From positions 124,001-188,000 of the forward strand of contig CAISET010000002.1 in assembly GCA_903884505.1 (NCBI GenBank): a DNA stretch of 64,000 bases. Direction: 5' to 3'. Position 1 is the stretch's first letter; each line of letters begins with the position of its first letter. Shown in pieces: positions 38,638 through 48,804 of this stretch. The translations under genes were made by a program, and so were the position numbers. Under the pieces are notes generated by a model. It made no database searches. It worked only from the letters and a program-made list of their open reading frames with translations, and had not been told where the DNA came from. Source of the stretch: an uncultured Microcaldota archaeon. Its GTDB lineage: Archaea > Micrarchaeota > Micrarchaeia > Burarchaeales > Fermentimicrarchaeaceae.

Positions 38638-38997
38638 TTATTTATCAAGATGTTTTAGCGCATCATCCGCACTCTTGGCAATAAGTTCCGAACCGTGGGT
38701 GCGGATGTATTCAAGGACATCCCTCATCCTATTAACGAATGCCATATTGATTGCATATCCGCCTACGTCTTCGCGATCGGTGCATGCCCCTATCCTCTTT
38801 AGTTTCTCCCAATCACGTTTTTCGACTGCGCGATCTATTCTGCGCCTCTGGATTCGGTATGCTATGCCCCAGTGCCCAAATATCTCCTTTCTTCGCCTCT
38901 TTTCCGACAGCTCCTTGCTGGTTGGTTTGACGAGACCGAACGCCCTGAAGATGGCGTTGTAGCGCACTGGTTTTTCCGGAGTTGAGACGGTTGCCAT
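38638..38997 (-). CDS. Hypothetical protein
   Basis: 119-aa ORF with plausible composition. Confidence 0.55.
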   Translation of the reverse strand: MATVSTPEKPVRYNAIFRAFGLVKPTSKELSEKRRRKEIFGHWGIAYRIQRRRIDRAVEKRDWEKLKRIGACTDREDVGGYAINMAFVNRMRDVLEYIRTHGSELIAKSADDALKHLDK

Positions 38998-39093
38998 GCG
39001 GGATTTACTCTTAACAACTATAAAAGAGATTTCTCCATATTTTTTATCAGAAAAACAATTTCTTTATATTATTTGTCATTTAAATAAACAGTT

Positions 39094-40092
39094 ATGGGGC
39101 TGGAGATGCTTGACCTCAAGGACAGGCGGATACTGTACCAGCTGGATTTGGACTGCAGGCAGTCGAACGCGGAAATAGGAAGGAAGGCCGGGCTCTCAAA
39201 GGAGGTCGTAGACTACAGGGTGAAGAAGCTGGTGGGGGATGGCTACATAACACGGTTCGCCACTGTGATAGATACCTACAAGCTGGGCATCTCGAACTAC
39301 AAGATATACGCCCACCTGGAGAATGCGGACAAGAACAAGTTCGCCGAGATAATAGACTACCTGAAGGCCCAGAAGAAGACGCAGTGGATAGCGACGTGCT
39401 CCGGGAAGTGGGATATAATAGCGGGCTATCTCGTGCGGGATGTTTACGAATTCAATGACGCACTGAAGGCATTCGACGAGAAATACAGCGATTTCATTGC
39501 AAATCGCGAGATGACGGAAACGCTCAGCGTGCCGCATTGGAGGAAGGATTACCTGCTGCAGGACTCTGAGCGCGCGCCAGTCGTGTTGCAAGGGGGCGCC
39601 CGGGGCGAGAAGCAGTTGGATGCAGTGGATGAGGAGATTGTGAAGGTGGTTGTAAACAATGCCAGGATGCCCACCGTGGAGATAGCTAGGCGCATTGGGG
39701 CGACACCGCGCATCGTCAATTACAGGATGGCGCAGCTGCGGAAGGACGGCGTGCTGCTAATCAGCAGGTTTTTCCTGAACCTGGGGAAGCTCAATTACAT
39801 CTACTGCAAGGCCATAATCAAATTCAAGAACATAAGCAAGAAACGGCACGCGCAATTCGTGGCTTATTGCGCCAAATTCAGGAACCTCACGTATGCCATA
39901 AACTGCGTCGGCTCCTGGGACATCGAGCTGGACTTCGAGGTAGCGGACTTCAATACTTTCCACAACATAATGCTCGATATACGGGACAAGTTTGCCGACA
40001 TCATAAAAAACTACGATTTCGTGATAGCCACCAACGAGGACAAGCTTGATTATTACCCCGGCTGCTACCGGGCGCTCCAAAAACCTATTTAA
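39094..40092 (+). CDS. Tandem Lrp/AsnC-type transcriptional regulator
   Basis: [48 protein letters not shown] and a second [37 protein letters not shown]. Confidence 0.88.
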   Translation: MGLEMLDLKDRRILYQLDLDCRQSNAEIGRKAGLSKEVVDYRVKKLVGDGYITRFATVIDTYKLGISNYKIYAHLENADKNKFAEIIDYLKAQKKTQWIATCSGKWDIIAGYLVRDVYEFNDALKAFDEKYSDFIANREMTETLSVPHWRKDYLLQDSERAPVVLQGGARGEKQLDAVDEEIVKVVVNNARMPTVEIARRIGATPRIVNYRMAQLRKDGVLLISRFFLNLGKLNYIYCKAIIKFKNISKKRHAQFVAYCAKFRNLTYAINCVGSWDIELDFEVADFNTFHNIMLDIRDKFADIIKNYDFVIATNEDKLDYYPGCYRALQKPI

Positions 40093-40169
40093 ACCCGTAG
40101 GCACAAATATCCATTGAAAATGTAAGGCTAGTTTTCTGAGCCTGTAACGTTTGACTTAGAGGTGAAAAA

Positions 40170-41840
40170 ATGGCAGGACAAGGTGGACAGCTTGGCGGGC
40201 AGCAGGTATTGCTTCTTCCCGAGGGCAGCAACAGGCTGCAGGGGAGGGATGCGAGATGGGTGAACATCGCCGTCGCGTACGCGGTGGCGCAGGCCATCAG
40301 GACGACCCTGGGGCCCAAGGGAATGGACAAGATGCTCGTCAGCGAGATGGGCGACATTGTGATTACGAACGACGGGGCGACCATTTTGCAGGAGATGAAC
40401 GTGGAGCACCCCGCGGCGAAGATAATGGTGGAGATTGCGAAGACGCAGGACAAGGAGGTCGGGGACGGGACGACCACCTCTGTGATGCTGGCGGGCGAGA
40501 TGCTGAAGAAGGCCGGCGAGCTGATGGACCAGAATATCCACGCCTCGACGATTGTGAACGGCTACAAGAATGCCGCGGCGAAGGCGAACGAGATTCTGCA
40601 GCGCATCTCCTACCCCGTGACCGTTGATGACACGGAGACGCTCGAGAAGATTGCGAGCATTGCGATGGGCTCCAAGACCATAGGGGCCGGGAGCGCGAAG
40701 GACTTCCTGGCGAAGCTCGTGGTCCGGGCGGTGAAGCAGGTCGCAGAGAAGAAGGACGGGAAGGTTGAGATTGACGACGACTTCATAAAGGTGGAGAAGA
40801 AGGAAGGGGGCGATATAAACGACACGCAGTATATCACCGGCGTCGTCGTGGACAAGGAGATAGTGCACTCCGGGATGCCGAAGAAGATTGAGCATGCAAA
40901 GATTGCCCTTGTTGATGCGGCACTGGAGATCGAGAAGACCGAGACGGATGCGAAGATTGAGATTACTTCTCCGGAGCAGATGCAGGCCTTCCTGAACCAG
41001 GAGGAGAAGATGCTCAGGGACATGGTGGAGAAGATTGCGAAGAGCGGTGCGAACGTCGTCTTTGTGCAGAAGGGGATAGATGACATGGCGCAGCACTTCC
41101 TCTCCAAGAAGGGCATAGCCGCCATCCGCAGGGTGAAGAAGAGCGACATGGATAAGCTTGCGAAGGCGACAGGGGCGAAGATTGCCACGAGCCTTGACGA
41201 CCTGGAGTTGAAGGACCTTGGGGCAGCCGGGCTTGTGGAGGAGAGGAAGATCGCAGGCGAGCAGATGGTCTTCGTTGAGAAGTGCAGGGACCCGAAGAGC
41301 GTCACCATATTCGTGAGGGCAAGCACTGAGCATGTGGTGAATGAGGGGGAGAGGGCCATTGTTGATGCAATTGGCGCTGTTTCCTCTGCGATTGAGGACG
41401 GGAAGTTCGTGACCGGGGGAGGCAGCACCGAGATGCAGCTCGCGCAGCAGCTCAGGAAGTATGCGACCGAGGTAGGGGGAAGGGAGCAGCTCGCGATACA
41501 GGCGTTTGCGGACTCCCTTGAGACCGTGCCGAGGACGCTTGCGGAGAGCGCGGGGATGGATGCCATAGACACCCTGGTGATGCTGAGGATGAAGCACAAG
41601 ACCATCGAGGGAAAGAGCTTCGGGGTCGGAGTCTATTCCGGCAAGATTGAGGATATGAAGAAGCTCGGAGTCATCGAGCCGCTCAAGGTGAAGACGCAGG
41701 CGATTGCGTCGGCATCCGAGGCGACGGAGATGCTGCTGAGGATAGATGACATGATATCCGCGAAGGGAAGGGCGCCTTCGATGCCGCCAGGAGGGCCTGG
41801 CGGAATGGGAGGCATGGGCGGAATGGAAGGAATGGACTAA
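40170..41840 (+). CDS. Thermosome subunit (group II chaperonin)
   Basis: [41 protein letters not shown]-rich C-terminus. Confidence 0.98.
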   Translation: MAGQGGQLGGQQVLLLPEGSNRLQGRDARWVNIAVAYAVAQAIRTTLGPKGMDKMLVSEMGDIVITNDGATILQEMNVEHPAAKIMVEIAKTQDKEVGDGTTTSVMLAGEMLKKAGELMDQNIHASTIVNGYKNAAAKANEILQRISYPVTVDDTETLEKIASIAMGSKTIGAGSAKDFLAKLVVRAVKQVAEKKDGKVEIDDDFIKVEKKEGGDINDTQYITGVVVDKEIVHSGMPKKIEHAKIALVDAALEIEKTETDAKIEITSPEQMQAFLNQEEKMLRDMVEKIAKSGANVVFVQKGIDDMAQHFLSKKGIAAIRRVKKSDMDKLAKATGAKIATSLDDLELKDLGAAGLVEERKIAGEQMVFVEKCRDPKSVTIFVRASTEHVVNEGERAIVDAIGAVSSAIEDGKFVTGGGSTEMQLAQQLRKYATEVGGREQLAIQAFADSLETVPRTLAESAGMDAIDTLVMLRMKHKTIEGKSFGVGVYSGKIEDMKKLGVIEPLKVKTQAIASASEATEMLLRIDDMISAKGRAPSMPPGGPGGMGGMGGMEGMD

Positions 41841-41899
41841 GCTCCGCCCTTCTTCTTTTCTTTTATTTTCTGATTATGTGCAGCTGCAGGCCTGCGGAT

Positions 41900-41917
41900 A
41901 TGTAACCATGGTTACAT
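41900..41917. promoter_or_regulatory. 18-bp perfect palindrome ATGTAACCATGGTTACAT
   Basis: Identical 18-mer also at 51158-51175. Confidence 0.6.
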
Positions 41918-41972
41918 TGCCTTCCTGCGCGCCCCTCGGCTTATTTATATTTCTAAGGGCTTATCCTTCCGC

Positions 41973-42089
41973 GGGCCCGTGGCGCAACTGGATAGCGCGG
42001 CAGGCTTCGAACCTGAAGGCTGGGGGTTCAAACGCAGGTTGCGTGCGCTCAACGCGCATTCAGCTTCGCTGAATATCCCTCCGGGCCCG
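41973..42089 (+). tRNA. tRNA-Arg(TCG) with 43-nt intron in the T-loop (59/60), intron about 42033-42075
   Basis: Acceptor GGGCCCG/CGGGCCC; anticodon loop CTTCGAA; T-stem GGGGG/CCCTC; TTCA(AA^C)...TGAA(TA^T). Confidence 0.9.
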
Positions 42090-42095
42090 CTTTTC

Positions 42096-42980
42096 TTATT
42101 TTGTGAGAACTCGGGCCGAGTCTTTCTCGACCACTACCGTGACTTCTGCCTGGGAGACAAGGCCGCCCTTTGCTTCCTTGAGTATGGGGTACTGGTGCAG
42201 GGCCTCTGAGAGGATGAGCTCGCGCAGGGCTGCGTTCAGGAGGAGCTTCGACTTGAAGGAGGGGTAGAGCCAGCGCTCTGCGAATGGAAGGGTGCGGTAG
42301 TTTGACGCGACGTGGGCCTGCAGGCGGCGGGATTCCCTGCCGCGGAGCAGCCTTTGCGAGAGGAGGGAGTATATCTCCACTTTCGTGCCCTCGCCAACGC
42401 GGCCTGCGCCGGTGGTTGCGAATGGCTCTATTGCGAGAAAATCGCCCTCCTTGAGCGTGTGGCTGTGCGGGGTGCGGATGTTCGGGACGTCGATGCCTGC
42501 GTGTAGGTTGTATTGGGCAAGCGAGTGGCCAGTGAGGTTCTCGATCGGGCGGAAGCCATGGGCCTTGATGACCGCTTCCACTTCTGCTCCGATGTCGCTC
42601 GTCCTTGCGCCTGCCTTTACGGATGAGATTGCGGCGTCGAGTGCGAGCTGCGAGGCCTCGAGAAGCTTTCCGTTCTCCCCGGAGAAATCAACGGTTGCTG
42701 CAGTGTCGCCAATGAAACCGTCTATCTGCGCGCCAACGTCTATCTTCAGCAGGTCTTTTTCGCAGATCACTGCCTTGTCCTGGTATTCAGGAGTGTAGTG
42801 GGCTGCGACATCATTGATGGAGAGGTTAACCGGGAATGCGGGCTTTGCGCCCTTCTCGCGAATCAGGGATTCGAGCTTTTCAGCGAGCTCCAGGAGCGGG
42901 AGGCCGGGCTTTGCGAGCCTTTTGCCCTCTGCGAGAACTTCAGCTGCTATGCGGCCTGCCTTCTCGTATTCTTCAATCAT
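42096..42980 (-). CDS. map: Methionine aminopeptidase type II
   Basis: KAGRIAAEVLAEGKRLAKPG...FPVNLSINDVAAHYTPEYQD...LKIDVGAQIDGFIGDTAAT; GHSLAQYNLHAG. Confidence 0.94.
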   Translation of the reverse strand: MIEEYEKAGRIAAEVLAEGKRLAKPGLPLLELAEKLESLIREKGAKPAFPVNLSINDVAAHYTPEYQDKAVICEKDLLKIDVGAQIDGFIGDTAATVDFSGENGKLLEASQLALDAAISSVKAGARTSDIGAEVEAVIKAHGFRPIENLTGHSLAQYNLHAGIDVPNIRTPHSHTLKEGDFLAIEPFATTGAGRVGEGTKVEIYSLLSQRLLRGRESRRLQAHVASNYRTLPFAERWLYPSFKSKLLLNAALRELILSEALHQYPILKEAKGGLVSQAEVTVVVEKDSARVLTK

Positions 42981-43636
42981 TTTAGAACCACCGGTAGCTC
43001 GCTTATTGCGCGTATCTGGAAATCGGCCTTGCGGCCGTCGGCATCTTTTGCGTGATGCCCCTTCATCAGGTGAACCGTGACGAAACCTGCCTTTTTCGCG
43101 GGCAGGACGTCTATGCGGGGATAATCGCCGACCATCGCGGCCTCGCCCGGCTTTAATTTCAGGCGCTGGAGGACCGAGCGGTAGAAGTGCACGTCTTTTT
43201 CCCGGGTTACGAAGACTTCGGAGAAAAGGTGGTGGAGCCCTAGCCTGATGAGCTTGTCCCACTGCTTCACGTCAACGCCGCGGGATAGCGCATAGACGCG
43301 GAAGCCCTTTCTGCGCAGCAGGCGGAGCGTGCCCGGAACGTCCGGGTATGGGGTTAGGTGCTTCTTCGCCTCGTGGTATGCGATTACTGCCGATGCGATG
43401 AGCCTGGGATTGCGCTTAATCCCATATCCGCGGAGGAGGATGTCAAAATGCTTCGGGTAGTTGGAGCCGTAGCGCTCGACGACAGAAAGAAGGCGTTTGT
43501 ACACTTCCTTCTCCCCGAAGGGAAGGCCCTCCCGGACCATCGCGCGGACTGCGCGCTTGCGCGCGAGAACCGTGAATTCGCTCGTTGGGAAGAGCGTGTT
43601 GTCTATGTCGAAGAAAATTGCCTTCAGCTTTGGCAT
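42977..43636 (-). CDS. HAD-superfamily hydrolase
   Basis: KAIFFDIDNTLFPTSEF...MVGDYPRIDVLPAKKAGF. Confidence 0.9.
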   Translation of the reverse strand: MPKLKAIFFDIDNTLFPTSEFTVLARKRAVRAMVREGLPFGEKEVYKRLLSVVERYGSNYPKHFDILLRGYGIKRNPRLIASAVIAYHEAKKHLTPYPDVPGTLRLLRRKGFRVYALSRGVDVKQWDKLIRLGLHHLFSEVFVTREKDVHFYRSVLQRLKLKPGEAAMVGDYPRIDVLPAKKAGFVTVHLMKGHHAKDADGRKADFQIRAISELPVVLK

Positions 43637-43657
43637 GGGTATGATTTGCGCTGCGGA

Positions 43658-46063
43658 TTAAAAAAGAGTTGTCTGCTTCCCGGAGCCTTTCAGGTCGTCC
43701 TCGGAATAGCCGAGCTCCTTCATTATCTTGAGGACTGCGGGAAGGACCTGGTGGTCTATGTAGTAATTCGGGTCGTAGTCCTTTGCCAGCTCTGCCGGCT
43801 CGCTCTTTTCAGAGATGGTTTTTCCCTTCTTCGTGATTATGTAGCCGACAAGGGAGCCAACCTGCACCGGAATCCCGGCCTTTATGGCCTTCTGCGCTGC
43901 CGAGACTTCCGGAGAGGTGACCGCGTAATGGCGGATGTCCTTCCTGATTGAGGAGTAGATGATGCAGTCCTCGAGTTTTGTTTTGCCGTCACGGAGGTCT
44001 GAGATGACCTCGCGTATTATTTCGACCGCCTTCTCCTTGCTGCCTTCTTTGAGGATTGTCTCGAGGACTTTCTGCTGGGTGTGGCGGGCCACGCGGGACC
44101 AGTCGCGCCTCACCAGTTCGAAGCCGCGTATCTTTATCCTTCCGTCCTCTCCGATGAGCGCGTATTTCTTCTTCGCGCCTACCTCCGCGGTCTTTGCGCC
44201 TGCAAGCTTCTTGCCAACGAACACTCCGCGCGGGTAGAAGCCTTCCAACTCGAGTTCCATGCGTCCCGGGAGCTCGGAATTTATTTTCTTCATGAAGGCG
44301 ATGGCCTCCTCCTTTGGCTTGCTGCCGAGCTGCAGTACTACGGAATCGGTGTCGCTGTAGAGCACCTTGAAGCCTGCCTCCTCTGCCTTGCGGATTGTCT
44401 CCTGGATGTAATGGCGGCCATAGGCAGTGACGGATTCGCCGCATGGGCGGGAATACCAGCGCGAACGGGAATAGAGCAGGAAGCCGTAGAAGGAGTTGCT
44501 GATTATCTTGAAGGCCTGCGACTTTGCGAAGACGGCTTCGTATTCCGGCGTGCCTGGCTTGAGCGACTTCAGCTCCTTTTTCAGCCTGTCGCGCTCGTCG
44601 ATGAGGCGCTCGAGGACGGACGGGACAAGACCCTTCTTCTTTGAGCAGAACTTGTGCCCGAGAGGGGAAACGTGCTTTTCCGCATCGGTGCAATCGTCGC
44701 AGTTCAGCGAGTCCATGTCTATGTTGTGCGAGATGATTATCGATGGGTACATGCCTCGGAAGTCGAAGACAGCGAGGTTATCATAGATGCCAGCCTCGGG
44801 CAGCTTCACGTAGGCACCCTGCACGGGCATGGACTCGCGCTGCCGGACCTCGTCCTTGTCCGGCTTGTTCGGGACTATGCGGTTCTGGGCATGGGCCTCG
44901 CGCCAAAGGAGCATCTCCACCATCTGCCCTGTCGTTGCGCCGCAGACGTCAGGAAGGGATGCGCCTGCGAGGCGCGCGAGGGCGAATTCGAGCGGAACGA
45001 CTTTGTCTGCAATCTTCTTCGTAGCAATCGCATCGTGAAGGGAATATTCGGCGAGCGTCTTCTGGTCCTCCTCGCTCCCGTCCCACATGCGCCAGATGTC
45101 CATCTTCTTTACCTTCTTCTTCTCCTCGCCGAACATCTCATTGTAGATTTCGCCAAGCGTGAGGCGGCGGGTCTTGACCGCGCCTATGAGTGCGAGGAAT
45201 TTGGCGACTGCATAAAGGTCGAGATGGACGCGGCCTGCGATTTTCGCATGTTTGAAGAGGCCGCGCTGCTGGACTTTGAACGAGGAAAATCCGTCCCTGC
45301 CCAGCCTGAGCTCTGCGCCGGACTTCTTCGCCCTGTCGCGCAGGTAGGGGAGGTCGAACTCGACATCGTTGTAGCCGAGGAGCAGCTCCACGTCCTTCTC
45401 CTTAACGAGCCTGCAGAATTCCTCTATCATCGCCTTCTCGTCCGCAACTTTGTGCACGAACGGGAGGGGGATTGGCTTGTAGGTTAGGACGCCGCTCTCC
45501 TCGTCGGCGTAGCTTATCATTATGGCCGGGTCCTTGTCCGGCCGCGGCGCTCCAATGGGATTGTAAGTCTCTATGTCGAACGCGAGGGTGCGGAGCGTCA
45601 GGCCTTCCGGCTCGCCGCGCTTAGTGATTTTCTTCAGCTCTTTCCCTTTGTGCGTGAATTCCAGCAAGTCGAACGGCGTGAGACCTCTGTCAATGAGGTA
45701 GCGGCGCGAGAAGACGATGTCTGCCTCATATACGTCGGCGAGGCCGCGGACATGCTCGCGCAGGACGCGAACGTGCGATGGGTGCTTGCAGAATATCTTC
45801 AGGAAAGTGGCCTTCTTCCCGAAGAGGAGCTTTTCCTCGGTTTCGATGCGCTCTGGCTCGATCCGCTCCGCATTAACGAGAAGGCTTATGTGTGAGATGG
45901 CAGTTTTCAGTGATTCAAGGCTGCCGGCCCTTGGAATCGCATAGAAGTACGGTTCGAATTTTGGGTCGTAGATGCGGAGGAAACGGTTGCGCTTCATAAT
46001 GAGCCGTATGACTGCCCTGCCGTCGCGCGTGATGTAGTCGCAGTCGATAAGATGGGCTTTCAC
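43658..46063 (-). CDS. polB: Family B DNA polymerase
   Basis: LAFDIETYNP, FDFRGMYPSIIISHNI, NSFYGFLLYSRSRWYSR, YSDTDSV; no intein seen. Confidence 0.97.
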   Translation of the reverse strand: MKAHLIDCDYITRDGRAVIRLIMKRNRFLRIYDPKFEPYFYAIPRAGSLESLKTAISHISLLVNAERIEPERIETEEKLLFGKKATFLKIFCKHPSHVRVLREHVRGLADVYEADIVFSRRYLIDRGLTPFDLLEFTHKGKELKKITKRGEPEGLTLRTLAFDIETYNPIGAPRPDKDPAIMISYADEESGVLTYKPIPLPFVHKVADEKAMIEEFCRLVKEKDVELLLGYNDVEFDLPYLRDRAKKSGAELRLGRDGFSSFKVQQRGLFKHAKIAGRVHLDLYAVAKFLALIGAVKTRRLTLGEIYNEMFGEEKKKVKKMDIWRMWDGSEEDQKTLAEYSLHDAIATKKIADKVVPLEFALARLAGASLPDVCGATTGQMVEMLLWREAHAQNRIVPNKPDKDEVRQRESMPVQGAYVKLPEAGIYDNLAVFDFRGMYPSIIISHNIDMDSLNCDDCTDAEKHVSPLGHKFCSKKKGLVPSVLERLIDERDRLKKELKSLKPGTPEYEAVFAKSQAFKIISNSFYGFLLYSRSRWYSRPCGESVTAYGRHYIQETIRKAEEAGFKVLYSDTDSVVLQLGSKPKEEAIAFMKKINSELPGRMELELEGFYPRGVFVGKKLAGAKTAEVGAKKKYALIGEDGRIKIRGFELVRRDWSRVARHTQQKVLETILKEGSKEKAVEIIREVISDLRDGKTKLEDCIIYSSIRKDIRHYAVTSPEVSAAQKAIKAGIPVQVGSLVGYIITKKGKTISEKSEPAELAKDYDPNYYIDHQVLPAVLKIMKELGYSEDDLKGSGKQTTLF

Positions 46064-46089
46064 AGTAGGTTTTGCGCAACTGGTTTTAA

Positions 46090-46623
46090 TTACTCCACGT
46101 GGTAGCCGAGGTCACCGGTGATTATGTGTGTCATGCCGCTCGCATCAGTGTACTCGATGGTGAGCGTGCCTGCGTAGTAATCGCCTGCGCTTGGGGGCAA
46201 ACCGTTGGAGTTCGTGCAGTTCACGTAGTCCGACAGGTCGGTCAGGTTCTTGTGCCTGCTGTTCCGTATGACCTGGTCTGGGATGAACGTTGGGTCCGGC
46301 GGCGGGTCCTGCGCGCTGCATCCGATTGCGTTTATCGTGACGTCTCCGCCTGTCGATTGGCTGAGGTCGAGGTAGATTACCCCGCCATCGGTTATCTTGT
46401 ATGCGTAGCAGGAGAAACCGGGGGGCAGCGAGCACAGGTTCGGGGTGGCGCGGGTCGGATTGAAGACGCCGAGCATGTAGAGCACGCCCACCACGATGAG
46501 CGCTATGAGGACTGCCCAGCCGTAGGTTGTTAGGAATTCCATCGCAGACTGCCCATGCAGGCTGCGAGCTGTCGCCGAAGGCGACTCAATGGCTGATTGT
46601 GCTTTTTTCACGTTTTCCACCAT
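46090..46623 (-). CDS. Class III signal peptide (archaeal pilin-like) protein
   Basis: GQSAMEFLTTYGWAVLIALIVVGVLYMLGVF after an unusual leader MVENVKKAQSAIESPSATARSLH. Confidence 0.82.
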   Translation of the reverse strand: MVENVKKAQSAIESPSATARSLHGQSAMEFLTTYGWAVLIALIVVGVLYMLGVFNPTRATPNLCSLPPGFSCYAYKITDGGVIYLDLSQSTGGDVTINAIGCSAQDPPPDPTFIPDQVIRNSRHKNLTDLSDYVNCTNSNGLPPSAGDYYAGTLTIEYTDASGMTHIITGDLGYHVE

Positions 46624-46693
46624 GACCCCTTTTGCACCCTTATTATATATTTTGCTTATTCCGCGAGTCTTTAAAAGCGGGCGGGTTAATAAA

Positions 46694-47377
46694 ATGGTTG
46701 TGGATTCCACGAAGATGAATGCTGCGAAAGCGGCGCTCCAGTTCATGGGGGATGGGATGGTCGTAGGGCTCGGAAGCGGGAGCACTGCAGCGATTTTCAT
46801 AGGACTGCTTGGTGCTCTTGCGAAGAGGAAGGGGTGGACGCTGAGGTGCATTCCGACCTCAGAGGACTCGCGGGCGCTTGCAGTGAAGGCGGGGCTGCCG
46901 GTCGCGGGCCTTGACGAGGTCAGCAATGTGGATGTGGCGGTCGATGGTGCCGATGCTATCAGCGGGGAGGGGTACCTCGTTAAGGGGGGAGGAGGGTGCC
47001 TTGCAAGGGAGAAAGTGGTGGCTTACGCGGCGAAGAAGTTCATCTGCATAGCGGATGAGAGCAAGCTTAAGGCGGACTTCCCGGGCATCGTGCCGATTGA
47101 GGTTCTCCCGTTCGCACACGCCCAGGTTGCGCGCGATGTGAAGAGAAGATGGGGCGTTGCTGCGCGGCTGCGGATGGGAAGCGGCAAGTGCGGCCCGATT
47201 GTGACCGACAATGGCAATTATATCCTCGATGCCGGATTCCGGAAGATAGGACGGCCGGACGGGCTTGAATGCGAGCTGCAGTGCGTGCCCGGCGTGGTGG
47301 CTAACGGGATTTTTGCGAGGAAAAAGCCAGTCGTGATAATTGGCGGGAAAAGTGGCGCGCGAATCCTGAAGGTCTAG
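46694..47377 (+). CDS. rpiA: Ribose-5-phosphate isomerase A
   Basis: VGLGSGSTAAIFI, VDGADAISGEGYLVKGGGGCLAREKVVA, DNGNYILDAGF. Confidence 0.95.
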   Translation: MVVDSTKMNAAKAALQFMGDGMVVGLGSGSTAAIFIGLLGALAKRKGWTLRCIPTSEDSRALAVKAGLPVAGLDEVSNVDVAVDGADAISGEGYLVKGGGGCLAREKVVAYAAKKFICIADESKLKADFPGIVPIEVLPFAHAQVARDVKRRWGVAARLRMGSGKCGPIVTDNGNYILDAGFRKIGRPDGLECELQCVPGVVANGIFARKKPVVIIGGKSGARILKV

Positions 47378-48246
47378 CGATCTCGCGCGGCCAGGATGTG
47401 CTCGTAAAGCGCGGATTTTGTTGCCCTGCGCATCTTTGAGTTCACCAGGTAACGGAGGCGAAGAATGATTCCCTGCTCTCCTAAGTCCACGTAAACTTCC
47501 GGACCCTGGAGGCGCGATTTCACGCCATAGTGGCTCAGCGCTGCATTGTACTCTTTTATGTTCTCGGCTATCTTCTTGTTGCCCAGGACCTCGTCACTGG
47601 CCCGCAGCAGCAGCGTCTTCTGCGCTGCGATGTTCGCGCCTTTCGCCGGGATGGTAAGCTCGTCCCAGACGTATGGGGTGTCCTTTGTGAGGTTTGTGAC
47701 TGCCTGCTCAAGGATGAAGGAGTTCGGGAACGTGATCTGCCTGCCGCCCTTTTGGTCAAGAAGCGTCGTGGTCAGGATGTCAACGCTGATTACATCGCCG
47801 CGAAGCGGGCCCACTTCTACCGAGTCCCCGGGGGAATAGAGCCGCTTCCAGGTGATGTTAAGCCAGCCGATGAATGACAGTATGGGCTTCTGGAGCGCGA
47901 ATGTCAGCCCGAAGCCCACGAGGCCCGCCGAAACGAGCAGCGTGCTGAGGTCGCCCACGAATACCGAGAGTATCAGGAAGCACGCACCCGACCACACCAG
48001 GAGCGACCACAGATTATTCGTTGTTGCTCGCATGCCCGGCGAGGTGGAATGCCGCTCAAGGATTGGGAGCGTGAGCTCGAGCACCGCTTTTCCCGCCAAT
48101 ATTGCGAGCAGGGCCAGCCCCAGTTTGGGCGCGGTTGCCAGGAAGATGTTCGTGAGCGGCATTACCTGGAGCGACAGCGTGCCGTAGGTTGCAAGGAGCA
48201 GCGCCGTGAGGAGTATCAGGAGGCCCCACTTGAGCTTGTTAAGCAT
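47374..48246 (-). CDS. MscS-family mechanosensitive ion channel
   Basis: SAGLVGFGLTFALQKPILSFIGWLNITWKRLYSPGDSVEVGPLRGDVISVDILTTTLL. Confidence 0.88.
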   Translation of the reverse strand: MLNKLKWGLLILLTALLLATYGTLSLQVMPLTNIFLATAPKLGLALLAILAGKAVLELTLPILERHSTSPGMRATTNNLWSLLVWSGACFLILSVFVGDLSTLLVSAGLVGFGLTFALQKPILSFIGWLNITWKRLYSPGDSVEVGPLRGDVISVDILTTTLLDQKGGRQITFPNSFILEQAVTNLTKDTPYVWDELTIPAKGANIAAQKTLLLRASDEVLGNKKIAENIKEYNAALSHYGVKSRLQGPEVYVDLGEQGIILRLRYLVNSKMRRATKSALYEHILAARDR

Positions 48247-48297
48247 GAGGTAGTTTTGGGGGCGGATGTATATATAAGATTTCAGCGAAAGGGATGC

Positions 48298-48804
48298 GTG
48301 CGAAAACTTACTGAGGAGCTGCGGGCATTGCTCCACGAGCCGCTCGGCACGCTGCTTGGCGGCGATGATGCGCTTCGGAGGCTGCGGGGCTTCCACGGGC
48401 CCGTGATTTCAGTTGGCGATGAGTGCTCCTACACGCTTATTGCGCACGGCATCAAGCCCAATGTTGTCATCTACGACCACAGGTGCATGCGGGCCCGGGT
48501 CGGCCCGGTGGAGAGGAAGGCGCTTGACGGCTATGACGGCGAGGCGGAGGTCGTGGTCAACCCTGCCGGGGCAATAAGCGAGGAGCTGCTTGCGGCTGTC
48601 GGGAAAGCCGTTGCAAAAGGGAAAGGCAAAATCCTCGTGGATGGGGAGGAGGATTTGGCTGCGCTGGTGGCGATAATTGCTGCCGCGGACGGTGCAGTCG
48701 TTTTGTATGGGCAGCCCGGCGCAGGAGTTGTACTGGTTGAAGTCAATAAAAAATCTAAGGGAATGGCCCGCGCCATATACGGAAAAATGGTGCCTAGCGC
48801 CTGA
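48298..48804 (+). CDS. GTP-dependent dephospho-CoA kinase (DUF359)
   Basis: PVISVGDECSYTLIAHGIKPNVVIYDHRCMR...VVNPAGAISEEL...VDGEEDLAALVAI; GTG start. Confidence 0.88.
   Translation: MRKLTEELRALLHEPLGTLLGGDDALRRLRGFHGPVISVGDECSYTLIAHGIKPNVVIYDHRCMRARVGPVERKALDGYDGEAEVVVNPAGAISEELLAAVGKAVAKGKGKILVDGEEDLAALVAIIAAADGAVVLYGQPGAGVVLVEVNKKSKGMARAIYGKMVPSA

Noticed and set aside
43658-46063. Intein in PolB
   Set aside because: Conserved PolB motifs run without large insertions; length of about 801 aa fits an intein-free enzyme.
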